NCBI GenBank assembly: GCA_964459065.1
Contig: CAYWMN010000020.1
Location: forward strand, 1 to 24,947
Source of the DNA: JAMCXS01 sp964459065
Lineage (GTDB): Bacteria > Acidobacteriota > Terriglobia > UBA7540
Length of the DNA: 24,947 bases
Direction: 5' to 3'
This document shows, one piece after another, positions 17,939-24,947 of the stretch (position 1 is its first letter; every line of letters starts with the position of its first letter). The translations under genes were made by a program, and so were the position numbers. The notes beneath the pieces were generated by a model. The model saw only the letters and a list, made by a program, of their open reading frames with translations. It ran no database searches and was not told the origin of the DNA.

Positions 17939-18733
17939 ATGCGTCTTAAAAAGCTCACACCCCTGTTGGGGGTGCTGGTGCTGGCGCTGGCCGCCTCAAG
18001 CTGCGGCACGCTTCGAGCCTTGAAAGCGCGTGACCAGCTGAATAAAGGCGTAGCGGCGTATCGCAACGCCCAGTTTCAACAATCGATCGAGCATTTCAAG
18101 AGCTCGGTTCAATTGGACCCGAAGCTTTTGAATGCAAGACTCTATCTGGCGACGGCCTACGCGCAGCTCTACCAGCAGAGCAACGACACGAAAACAGGAG
18201 ATCAGGCCATCCAGGCCTTTCAAGGAGTTCTAAAGCTCGACCCGAAGAACACCACGGCGCTGGCCAGCATTGCTCAAATTTATTACACGATGAAGGACTT
18301 TGACAAAGCTAAGGATTTCCAGCGCCAGCGGATGCAAGTGGAGCCAAACAACCCGCAACCTTATTACTGGATCGGGGTCATTAACTGGGCCATATGCTTC
18401 CAGCGGGACGGTGAACTGAGGAAGGATCTCCGGCTTACCGTTCCCAATAAGAACGGCGTGCTTCCCCCTCTGCCGGAGAAGGACCGTGCGAAGCTGGCGG
18501 ACCAGAACAGCCAATTGATTGACGAAGGTCTGACGGCGCTGAATAAGTCGCTCGAGCTGAAGCCAAATGATTTCAACACAATGGCTTACTTGAATCTGAT
18601 GTACCGCCAGAAGGCTGATATTGATAAGAGCCGGGCTGATCGCGAAGCCGACTTGAAGGCAGCTGACGGTTGGCAGCAGAAGGCCATGGCACTTCGGAAG
18701 GCGCCTCCTCCCGAGAATCCCTCAGAGGGATGA
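17939..18733 (+). CDS. TPR-repeat lipoprotein in the TonB-ExbB-ExbD cluster
   Basis: Not a named family. The 264-residue protein has a lipoprotein signal (MRLKKL, hydrophobic core, LAASSC with the lipidated Cys at about 22), so it should be anchored in the membrane facing the periplasm. Tetratricopeptide repeats follow: about 33-66 (ending SSVQLDP), 67-107 (GVLKLDP), 108-141 (MQVEPNN), a degenerate one with an insertion (about 142-185), and one ending SLELKPN (about 200). The tail is charged and Pro-rich. GGAGG precedes the ATG. It sits 48 bases after the second exbD and is followed by the terminator, so it is probably the last gene of the unit; a scaffolding role for the TonB machinery is inference. 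Confidence 0.8.
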   Translation: MRLKKLTPLLGVLVLALAASSCGTLRALKARDQLNKGVAAYRNAQFQQSIEHFKSSVQLDPKLLNARLYLATAYAQLYQQSNDTKTGDQAIQAFQGVLKLDPKNTTALASIAQIYYTMKDFDKAKDFQRQRMQVEPNNPQPYYWIGVINWAICFQRDGELRKDLRLTVPNKNGVLPPLPEKDRAKLADQNSQLIDEGLTALNKSLELKPNDFNTMAYLNLMYRQKADIDKSRADREADLKAADGWQQKAMALRKAPPPENPSEG

Positions 18734-18760
18734 GCATTTAGTGAGTGGGCCTCCAATCTT

Positions 18761-18802
18761 GCGGGTCCTTCGCCCAAGGGAGGCGGAGGGCCCGCGTTTT
18801 TT
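18761..18802 (+). terminator. strong rho-independent terminator after the TonB cluster
   Basis: A 14-pair stem (18761-18774 with 18782-18795, two G-U pairs), a seven-base loop (18775-18781), then G and six T. It lies 28 bases after the TPR lipoprotein stop. Confidence 0.85.
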
Positions 18803-19044
18803 GTGGTCCCGAGCGCCTTTGCGAGAGCAAGCGCGGCTTGGATTTCCGGCGCTCAAAAAGCCCCAAGCCGGCGGCAAAAATGCGCGGTAATCTGGAAGAT
18901 CTGTCATCGACGCCCCCGATCAAAATTCCTGCAACGCTTCTGTGGCCTGGAGCGACCGCCAGGCTCCGGCGAGCGGCCTGTTTTCTCCTCAGTCGAAAGC
19001 TGACGCAAGCAGCAACCCCTTAACACGTCATAGCTTCGTCGCGC
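18803..19044. other. structured intergenic region upstream of rel, no gene supported
   Basis: About 240 bases between the terminator and the rel promoter. No convincing coding frame on either strand. Inverted repeats: TTGC-GAGA-GCAA (18819-18830), CGGCTTGG with CCAAGCCG (18834-18841 and 18863-18870), and GCCTGG with CCAGGC (18945-18950 and 18959-18964). It may be a dispersed intergenic element or an untranslated RNA. Confidence 0.35.
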
Positions 19045-19073
19045 TTGAACCCCCGCAGACACTGCCCTAGAAT
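19045..19073 (+). promoter_or_regulatory. sigma-70 type promoter of rel
   Basis: TTGAAC (19045-19050), a 17-base spacer and TAGAAT (19068-19073). The predicted start near 19080 leaves only about six bases before the ATG at 19087 and rules out the in-frame starts at 19045 and 19072. Confidence 0.6.
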
Positions 19074-19086
19074 GAAGCCAGAGAGT

Positions 19087-21234
19087 ATGAACCAATTTGA
19101 TGTCATCGTCGCTAAAGTGCACGATTACCGTCCAGACGACGACCTGGCGGTGCTGCGCAAAGCCTATCAGTTTTGCGTTGACCGGCACAAAGGGCAGGAA
19201 AGGCTTTCGGGCGAGCCCTATGTTTCTCATCCGCTGCAGGTTGTCACCATCCTGGCGGATATGAGGCTGGACCCGGTTTGCCTGGTTTCGGGCATGCTTC
19301 ACGACGTGGTTGAAGACACGCCGACCAGCATTGAAGGGCTGCGGAGGGAATTCGGGGACGATGTCGCGCGGATTGTCGAAGGCGTTACCAAGATCAGCCG
19401 GATTCATTTTCTGAGTCCGGAAGAGCAGCAGGCGGAGAACTTCCGGAAAATGCTGCTGGCCATGGTGGATGATGTCCGCGTGGTTCTGGTGAAACTTGCA
19501 GACCGTTTGCACAATATGCGGACGCTCGATTATCTTTCCGGCGAAAAGCGGCAACGAATCGCCCATGAGACGCTGGAAATCTATGCTCCGATCGCCCATC
19601 GCCTGGGCATGGGAAAGGTCCGCGGCGAACTGGAGGATCTTGCGTTTAAGTATCTTGAACCCGCTGCCTACGCGGAGGTCAAGAACGCCGTCGAAAAGCG
19701 GCGCAAGGTGAATGAGGAGTTTCTGCACGAGGTTCGACGGCTGGTCCAGGCCAAGATGGTCGAACATGGCATCCCCGCCAGGATCGAAGGAAGGATCAAG
19801 CGGCTTTACAGCATCTGGCAAAAATTGAACCGGCAGCATATCGCCATCGAACAAGTCTACGATCTGCTCGCGATTCGCATTATTACCGACGACGTTAAGA
19901 ACTGTTACTCGGCGCTCGGGGTTATCCACAACACCTGGCGGCCGGTTCCGGGCCGCATCAAGGATTTCATCGCCATCCCCCGTCCCAATCTCTACCAGTC
20001 GCTTCACACCTCGGTTATCGGGCCCCACGGCCAGCCTTTTGAGGTTCAGATTCGCACCGAGGAAATGCACCGGGTTGCCGAAGAGGGCATCGCGGCGCAC
20101 TGGAAGTACAAGGACGGGCATGGTGCGACCATTCAAGACGCCGAGCGGTTTGCCTGGCTGCGCCACCTGGTGGAATGGCAGAAGGAAATGCGCGATCCGG
20201 GGGATTTCCTCTCGACCCTGAAGGTCGACCTCTATCCGCAGGAGGTTTACACGTTTACGCCGCGGGGGAAGGTGATCGTCCTGCCTCGCGACGCGAGCCC
20301 CATCGACTTTGCGTACGCCATTCACACGGAAATTGGCAACCATTGCGTAGGGGCCAAGGTGAACGGGCGAATCGTCCCGCTGAAATCGCGGCTGCGCAAC
20401 GGCGATATCGTGGAGATCACGACGCAGACCAGCCAGAAGCCCAGCCGGGACTGGCTGGCGCACGTCAAAACCTCGCGGGCGCGCAATAAGATCAAGCATT
20501 GGATCAATACCACGCAGCGCCAGCAGGCGGTCGAGATCGGCCGGAGGCTTCTCGACAAGGAGGCTCGAAAGTACGGCGTCGCGATGAAGAAGATCGCTGA
20601 GGAAGATTACCAGCGCGTGGCGCACGAGTATGGCTGCAACCTGACGGACGATTTGTACGCCGGGGTGGGATTTGGGAAGTTTGTGGCCCGGCAGGTTCTG
20701 GCCAAGCTGGTGCCCTCCCTGGGCCATGAAACAGGACACCGCTCGCGGATAACCCGGACCGTGCGGCGTGTCCTGGGCATGAGTTCTGACATTGCGATCC
20801 AGGTGCACGGGCACGATGATCTGCTGGTGTACCGGGCGCGGTGCTGCAATCCCATTCGCGGCGATGAGATCGTTGGTTACATTACCCGGGGCAAAGGCAT
20901 TTCCGTTCACGCCAAGAACTGCAAGAACGTTCAAAACCTTTTGTATGACGCCGAGCGGCGAATTACAGTAGAATGGACGGGTCCCAAATATACGTTCTAC
21001 CCCGTCAGGCTGACCCTCTTGACGACTGACCGCCAAGGCATGCTGGCTGAGGTTACTGCGGCCATCAGCAGTGACCATTCCAACATCCAGAATATCGAGG
21101 CGCGCACCGGGGACGAGCAGGCCTCCATCGAAGTCACCGTGGACATCGTGGACAAGAGCCACCTTGATAAGATTGTGGCTTCGCTGCGGAAGATTGAAGG
21201 GGTTTACGAGGTCAGGCGCCAGGCGAAAGCCTAG
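19087..21234 (+). CDS. rel: bifunctional (p)ppGpp synthetase/hydrolase, RelA/SpoT family
   Basis: Makes and degrades the stringent-response alarmone. 715 residues from ATG 19087, chosen from the promoter position. Domains in order: HD hydrolase (about 20-170) with SHPL and the intact HDVVED (about 72-77); synthetase (about 230-340) with YDLLAIRII and GRIKDFIAIPRPNLYQSLH, where the RIKD (about 290-293) is the RxKD form typical of bifunctional enzymes; TGS (about 386-446, VYTFTPRGKVIVLP); a helical/zinc-finger-like segment with ARCCNPIRGDEIVGYITRG; and a C-terminal ACT domain. Both catalytic halves look active, so this may be the only long Rel of the organism. It converges on rpmB. Confidence 0.96.
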   Translation: MNQFDVIVAKVHDYRPDDDLAVLRKAYQFCVDRHKGQERLSGEPYVSHPLQVVTILADMRLDPVCLVSGMLHDVVEDTPTSIEGLRREFGDDVARIVEGVTKISRIHFLSPEEQQAENFRKMLLAMVDDVRVVLVKLADRLHNMRTLDYLSGEKRQRIAHETLEIYAPIAHRLGMGKVRGELEDLAFKYLEPAAYAEVKNAVEKRRKVNEEFLHEVRRLVQAKMVEHGIPARIEGRIKRLYSIWQKLNRQHIAIEQVYDLLAIRIITDDVKNCYSALGVIHNTWRPVPGRIKDFIAIPRPNLYQSLHTSVIGPHGQPFEVQIRTEEMHRVAEEGIAAHWKYKDGHGATIQDAERFAWLRHLVEWQKEMRDPGDFLSTLKVDLYPQEVYTFTPRGKVIVLPRDASPIDFAYAIHTEIGNHCVGAKVNGRIVPLKSRLRNGDIVEITTQTSQKPSRDWLAHVKTSRARNKIKHWINTTQRQQAVEIGRRLLDKEARKYGVAMKKIAEEDYQRVAHEYGCNLTDDLYAGVGFGKFVARQVLAKLVPSLGHETGHRSRITRTVRRVLGMSSDIAIQVHGHDDLLVYRARCCNPIRGDEIVGYITRGKGISVHAKNCKNVQNLLYDAERRITVEWTGPKYTFYPVRLTLLTTDRQGMLAEVTAAISSDHSNIQNIEARTGDEQASIEVTVDIVDKSHLDKIVASLRKIEGVYEVRRQAKA

Positions 21235-21353
21235 CATGAGGATGCGGCTTCCGCGCCTGAGCGAACCGCCGCGCAGCAACAGCGGCGCATGACGGACTGC
21301 CAGCGCGGAGCAAGACAAGCCGGCCGCAGAGCTCGCACGGGCAGAAAGGTTGC

Positions 21354-21545
21354 TTAGGCGGGTTTGACGACTTTGCCGGACCGGATGCAGGCGGTGCAGG
21401 CACGGATGGTTTTCCGAGTGCCGTTGATTACCGCACGAACGCGGCGAAGATTGGGATTCCACCGCCGCCGGGTGACATTGTGAGCGTGACTGACGTTGTT
21501 TCCGTACGCGGGGCCTTTCCCGCAAATCTCGCAGATACGAGCCAT
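21354..21545 (-). CDS. rpmB: 50S ribosomal protein L28, zinc-ribbon form
   Basis: Large-subunit ribosomal protein of 63 residues. Diagnostic segments: MARICEICGKGPAYGNNVSH, RRRWNPNLRRVRAV and ACTACIRSGKVVK. Two CxxC pairs (Cys 5/8 and 50/53) mark the zinc-binding version. GGGAG lies about seven bases before the start on the minus strand. It is transcribed alone, divergently from the isomerase gene and convergently with rel. Confidence 0.96.
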   Translation of the reverse strand: MARICEICGKGPAYGNNVSHAHNVTRRRWNPNLRRVRAVINGTRKTIRACTACIRSGKVVKPA

Positions 21546-21579
21546 GAAAACTCCCTATAGATTGGAAAGCAATTTCAAA

Positions 21580-22680
21580 ATGCGACAAACCATTATACCA
21601 AAAAGCTTTCGACCTGCCTACCGGCTGGGGCTGAGCGGCCCGGGCCTTATCCCGCGGCTTGCCTGCCTGTCGGTTGTTATGAGCCTGCTGCTGGTGACCT
21701 TTGCCTGCCAGAAGCCCGAATTGAAGTCCGGGGTGGTTTGGGCCGAAGTGGACGGGCAGCCGATCTTTCGCCGCCAGGTGGAAAAAATCTATCACAGCCG
21801 GGTGAGCGCCAACGGCACCGCGGACAAAGAGGAAGTGCTCAGCTATGAGCTGAACATTCTGGATGAACTGATCAACAATCAGATTCTGCTGGCGCACGCC
21901 GCCCATTCCGGCATCACCGTGTCGGAGGCGGAAGTGGACACCAAAGTGAGCCAGCTTGAAAGCCCCTACACGCAGAAGGAGTTCCAGCAAAAGCTGAAGG
22001 AGCGGGGCATTCAGGAGAGCGACCTGCGCGAAGAAGTGCGCACCAGCTTGATGGTCAACAAGCTGATCACCAAAGAGGTCGATTCCCGGGTTTCGGTCAG
22101 CGAGAAGGCGATCGCCGATTATTACAATCGCAACAAGGCTGCCTTCAACGTTCCCGAGACTGAGTATCATCTGGCCCAGATTGAGGTGACTCCTCGGCCC
22201 GACAGTGCCGTGCGGAACTTGAAGAATGACGACGCCAAAACCCCGCAGACGGCCGAGCGCAAGATCATGGCGCTTTATGCGCAGCTTCACGGCGGCGCGG
22301 ACTTTGCCACGGTGGCGCAGGAATATTCCGAGGATCCCAACACCACTTCCACCGGCGGCGATATGGGTTTTGTTCCGGCCTCCGGCCTGAACCAGAATCC
22401 GCGGCTGAAGAAGATTGTCCTGTCGCTGATAGTGGGCCAGATCTCGGGGATTATCAGGACCAAGGATGGCTACCATATCATCAAGCTCCTCGGCATCGAG
22501 CAAGCCGGGCAGGGTGAGCTGTCTGATCCGAAGGTGCAAAACAGCATTCGCAAAACCCTCACGAGTGAAAGGGAACAGCTTCTGAAAGCGGCCTACATTG
22601 AAAACCTGCGCGACCAGGCCAAGGTAAAAAATCTTCTGGCGAAGCAGATTGTGGAGCACGGTCCGGATTCAGTGAAGTAA
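21580..22680 (+). CDS. SurA/PpiC-type peptidyl-prolyl isomerase, probable lipoprotein
   Basis: A periplasmic folding factor: an N-terminal SurA-like helical chaperone domain (about 45-185, with NILDELINNQILLAHAA) and one parvulin rotamase domain (about 193-305: YHLAQIEVTP, FATVAQEYSEDPNT, GGDMGFVP, DGYHIIKLL). The N-terminus has a basic stretch and a hydrophobic segment ending TFACQ; the Cys at about 43 may be lipidated, though Thr at -3 is atypical. The start is uncertain: ATG 21580 (GGAAAG ten bases upstream) is preferred; ATG 21544 would overlap rpmB and ATG 21679 would begin just before the hydrophobic core. It converges with the carrier-protein gene, 11 bases separating the stops. Confidence 0.85.
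   Translation: MRQTIIPKSFRPAYRLGLSGPGLIPRLACLSVVMSLLLVTFACQKPELKSGVVWAEVDGQPIFRRQVEKIYHSRVSANGTADKEEVLSYELNILDELINNQILLAHAAHSGITVSEAEVDTKVSQLESPYTQKEFQQKLKERGIQESDLREEVRTSLMVNKLITKEVDSRVSVSEKAIADYYNRNKAAFNVPETEYHLAQIEVTPRPDSAVRNLKNDDAKTPQTAERKIMALYAQLHGGADFATVAQEYSEDPNTTSTGGDMGFVPASGLNQNPRLKKIVLSLIVGQISGIIRTKDGYHIIKLLGIEQAGQGELSDPKVQNSIRKTLTSEREQLLKAAYIENLRDQAKVKNLLAKQIVEHGPDSVK
21592..21620 (-). promoter_or_regulatory. promoter of rpmB (extended -10)
   Basis: On the minus strand: TAGGCA (21615-21620), a 17-base spacer and a perfect TATAAT (21592-21597) preceded by TGG. The predicted start near 21585 gives a leader of about 40 bases. The element overlaps the N-terminal codons of the isomerase gene on the other strand. 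Confidence 0.6.
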
Positions 22681-22691
22681 GATGCAGGGGC

Positions 22692-23237
22692 TTACTCCAG
22701 GCGCAGGAGTTTGGCTCCGGTTTCGATTCCCGTTCCCTCCTGGACGTGGACTTGGACCACGCGGCCGGCGCGTGGCGCGCGCAGCTCATTCTGCATTTTC
22801 ATGGCCTCGATCACCAGCAGCCCCTGGTCGCGGGCGACCTGCTGGCCGGCGTCCACCAGAATTTTGACGACCTTTCCCGGCATGGGCGCGACGATTTCCT
22901 GCGGGCCGTCCTGGACGGCAACGCGGCCGGCAAAGCGGCGCGAGCGCGGGTCGTGCACCTCAAGGTAAAAGCTGTGTTCGGCGAGGGTGACCACCCATCG
23001 CCCGGCGCCGCCCGGCGAGTTGTCGGAGGCCGGAGCGACGCGCGCTTCATAGGAGCGCCCGTTGAGAAGAATGGAGTAGGTGCCCGGCGCGACCTTGGCC
23101 CAGTCGGCTTCAAGCGGCTTGCCGTCCAGGGTGAATCGCTTCCCGTCGCCTGAGGCTTCAGCCTGGGCGGGGGAAGGCCACTCCATGCGATGCCGGCTGT
23201 TGCCGCTTTCCTTTTGCAAATCGATTTCGTATTTCAT
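22692..23237 (-). CDS. accB: biotin carboxyl carrier protein of an acyl-CoA carboxylase
   Basis: Carries biotin between the carboxylase and carboxyltransferase sites. From ATG 23237 it has 181 residues; a TTG at 23273 would add 12 residues and overlap the accC end. The biotinyl domain (about 112-181) has APMPGKVVKILV, the target EAMKM with Lys at about 147, and a closing EGTGIETGAKLLRLE. The preceding 110 residues (about 40-105, GKPLEADWAKVAPGTYSILLNGRSYEARV) resemble the region just before the biotinyl domain in the alpha subunits of propionyl-/methylcrotonyl-CoA carboxylases. So the acceptor may be propionyl- or another acyl-CoA rather than acetyl-CoA. It follows accC by 37 bases. The gene symbol is by role only. 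Confidence 0.88.
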   Translation of the reverse strand: MKYEIDLQKESGNSRHRMEWPSPAQAEASGDGKRFTLDGKPLEADWAKVAPGTYSILLNGRSYEARVAPASDNSPGGAGRWVVTLAEHSFYLEVHDPRSRRFAGRVAVQDGPQEIVAPMPGKVVKILVDAGQQVARDQGLLVIEAMKMQNELRAPRAGRVVQVHVQEGTGIETGAKLLRLE

Positions 23238-23274
23238 TCTGCTTCTCGCTATCCTCTCGCGAGCCTGGCGCAAA

Positions 23275-24839
23275 CTACGGATTCAGCAAACGCTCACGGC
23301 CTTCGGCTTTCCAGCGCGAGACGCCCGGGCGGCGCGGCGCGGCTTGGGGCTGCGCCTGCCGGTTGCGAAGCTCGATGGCGAGCGCCAGCAGAGCCACGCT
23401 TTCGAGCGTTGCAGGCGCGGGGTTTTCAAGCGATCCCTCGGCGATCATGCGGTCAATAAATCCGGTGTCGATGTGGCCTTCGGCAAATTCCGGATGCTCC
23501 AGAAGCTGCCGGAAGAATTGCAAAGTCGTTTTCACTCCGTCCACTTCATATTCGCTCAGGGCGCGGCGCATGCGCGCCACGGCCTGGCCTCGATCGGTGC
23601 CCCAGACCACCAGCTTGGAGAGCAGCGGATCGTATTCGAGCGGCACGCGCCAGCCTTCATAGACGCCGCTATCTTCACGCACGCCGGGGCCGGAGGGAAT
23701 GACCAGGCGCGTGATGAGTCCGGGCGAGGGGAAGAAGCCGCGCGCCGGGTCTTCGGCGTAAATGCGGCACTCGATGGCGGCCCCGCGCAGCTTCACGTCT
23801 TGCTGGCGCCACTCGAGGCGCTCGCCCGCGGCGATCTTGATTTGCTCCTTAACCATGTCGATGCCCATCACGAGCTCCGTGACCGGGTGCTCCACCTGCA
23901 GCCGCGCGTTCATCTCCAGAAAATAGAAATTGCGGTCGCGGTCCACCAGGAACTCCGCCGTTCCGGCATTGGTGTAAGCGGCCAGCTTGCCGATCCTGAC
24001 GGCGGTCTCGCCCATCCGCCGCCGCAGATCTTCATCAAGCAGCGGGGAAGGACATTCTTCCAGCACCTTCTGATGGCGGCGCTGCAGCGAGCACTCGCGC
24101 TCGCCCAGATAAATCAGGTTGCCGTGGTGGTCGCCAAGAAGCTGGATTTCAATGTGGCGCGGGCGGTCGAGATATTTCTCCAGATAGACGGCCGAATCGT
24201 TGAAAGCGTTCTGCGCTTCCGAGCGCGCCTGGCTGAATGCGGAATCAAGCTCCTCCGGAGTGCGGACCATCCGCAGCCCTTTGCCGCCGCCTCCGGCCGC
24301 CGCCTTCAGCATTACCGGGAAGCCCAACTCCCCGGCGACGCGGCGACCAGGGAGGCCCGGCAGGACGAGAAGTTGTCGGNNNNNNNNNNCTCCCCGGCGA
24401 CGCGGCGGATTTCGCCGAGGTCTTCAAGGTTGGCATCGGTGCCGGGCACCACGGGCAGGCCCGCCTGGATGAGCACGTGGCGCGCGGCCGTCTTGGAGCC
24501 CATCAGTTCCATCGCCTCGGGCGAGGGGCCGACGAAGACAATGCCGGCGTCGCGGCAGGCGCGGGCAAACTCCGGGTTTTCGGCAAGAAAGCCGTAGCCG
24601 GGATGGATGGCTTCCGCGCCCGAGCGCTGTGCGGCGTCCAGGATGCGGTCAATGCGCAGGTAGCTTTCGGTCGAGGGCGCGGGCCCGATCAGGTAAGCCT
24701 CATCGGCGTAGCGCACGTGCAGCGCCTTGCGGTCAACTTCCGAGTAAACGGCCACGCTCCCGATGCCCATCTCGCGGCAGGCGCGCATCACGCGTACCGC
24801 AATCTCTCCGCGATTGGCCACCAGGATTTTCTTGAACAT
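23275..24839 (-). CDS. accC: biotin carboxylase subunit (interrupted by an assembly gap)
   Basis: ATP-dependent carboxylation of biotin on the carrier protein. The upstream part runs from MFKKILVANRGEIAVRVMRAC through HPGYGFLAENPEFA to GEIRRVAGE; after the gap come the ATP-grasp loop LKAAAGGGGKGLRM, RHIEIQLLGD, EMNARLQVEHPVTE and the C-terminal domain. The two parts are in different frames because of 10 N at 24380-24389, but both contain the same 18 bases coding RRVAGE. Joining them there (removing 24346-24407) gives one 500-residue protein without a stop, a normal length. It begins an operon with the carrier protein; no carboxyltransferase is in view. Confidence 0.93.
24328..24407. repeat. 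accC: 18-bp direct repeat flanking an assembly gap in accC
   Basis: CTCCCCGGCGACGCGGCG occurs at 24328-24345 and again at 24390-24407, the second copy starting at the first base after the N run (24380-24389). The 34 bases 24346-24379 match nothing expected in the gene. A contig-end overlap left uncollapsed is the simplest explanation. Confidence 0.9.
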
Positions 24840-24854
24840 GGGTGTTCCCGTAAC

Positions 24855-24872
24855 GCCGGGCTTGAGCCCGGC
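24855..24872 (-). promoter_or_regulatory. hairpin in the accC leader
   Basis: A perfect seven-pair stem, GCCGGGC with GCCCGGC around a four-base loop, lies 15 bases upstream of the accC start. GGCTTGACAAGCC at 24887-24899 is a second, shorter inverted repeat. Function unknown. Confidence 0.35.
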
Positions 24873-24902
24873 CGGCGCTTACTGCTGGCTTGACAAGCCT
24901 CT

Positions 24903-24908
24903 ATCTTA
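24903..24908 (-). promoter_or_regulatory. possible extended -10 of the accC operon
   Basis: On the minus strand TGGTAAGAT forms an extended -10; the predicted start near 24896 leaves a leader of about 56 bases. No good -35 is seen. Confidence 0.3.
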
Positions 24909-24947
24909 CCAGCATCTGCGGATGAGTCGTATGGGCTCTTGTCCTTG

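Noticed and set aside
21260..21345. GC-rich inverted repeat between rel and rpmB as a bidirectional terminator
   Set aside because: A six-pair stem at most and no T run on either strand.
18904..22659. A 1251-codon open frame on the minus strand opposite rel and the isomerase
   Set aside because: It is a by-product of GC-rich codon use in rel and the isomerase; the translation is rich in His, Arg, Gln and Pro with no domain, and rpmB is read in a different frame of the same strand.
22694..22715. ACTCC/GGAGT hairpin near the convergent isomerase and carrier stops as a terminator
   Set aside because: Only five pairs, followed by only three T, and it lies within the last codons of the carrier protein.
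23080..24597. A 505-codon plus-strand frame opposite accC and the carrier gene
   Set aside because: It runs through the N gap without being affected, is low in recognisable features and lies opposite a clear biotin carboxylase.

Overview
The window looks like chromosomal core genome of an Acidobacteriota bacterium (inference). It is moderately GC-rich and carries the order tgt-yajC-secD-secF followed by a TonB-ExbB-ExbD-ExbD cluster whose TonB has a Gly-Val-rich linker. The genes use a mix of strong Shine-Dalgarno starts and apparently near-leaderless starts. Two 10-N runs (8546-8555 and 24380-24389) show that this is a scaffolded draft, possibly a metagenome bin. I see no tRNA, rRNA, CRISPR, insertion sequence, prophage or integrase.

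Layout, + strand from the left: a Tat-exported GH36-like glycosidase (139-2301); a membrane acyltransferase (2635-3723); heme A synthase ctaA (3782-4795); an uncharacterised eight-cysteine protein (4940-5578); primase dnaG (5737-7485) and the primary sigma factor rpoD (7684-9385, broken by the first gap); a Yip1-like membrane protein (9645-10394); tRNA-guanine transglycosylase tgt (10526-11674); and the Sec accessory genes yajC, secD and secF (11795-15106). These are followed by a polytopic TonB, ExbB, two ExbD proteins and a TPR lipoprotein (15174-18733), closed by a clear intrinsic terminator (18761-18802). After a structured 350-bp intergenic stretch comes the bifunctional (p)ppGpp enzyme rel (19087-21234). 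rpmB (L28) lies on the minus strand and is divergent from a SurA/PpiC-type isomerase (21580-22680). On the minus strand at the right end, a biotin carboxylase (accC, broken by the second gap) precedes a biotin carrier protein.

How the genes work together: dnaG-rpoD is the remnant of the classic macromolecular synthesis operon. YajC-SecD-SecF drive protein export. TonB-ExbB-ExbD-ExbD convert proton motive force into outer-membrane work, with a TPR lipoprotein as a likely envelope partner. The PpiC protein probably assists folding of exported proteins. AccC plus the carrier form the biotin half of an acyl-CoA carboxylase; no carboxyltransferase is visible here.

Most of the window is ordinary housekeeping sequence and I do not see a wholly new system. 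The points most worth checking are: the dnaG start codon held in a hairpin that a 13-codon upstream ORF runs through; the multi-helix TonB whose helix count conflicts with a periplasmic C-terminus; the TonB-ExbBDD-TPR lipoprotein unit with its own 12-codon leader ORF; promoters placed so close to ctaA, tgt and rel that their mRNAs should be almost leaderless; and the accC gap, which is flanked by an 18-bp direct repeat whose collapse exactly restores the gene.
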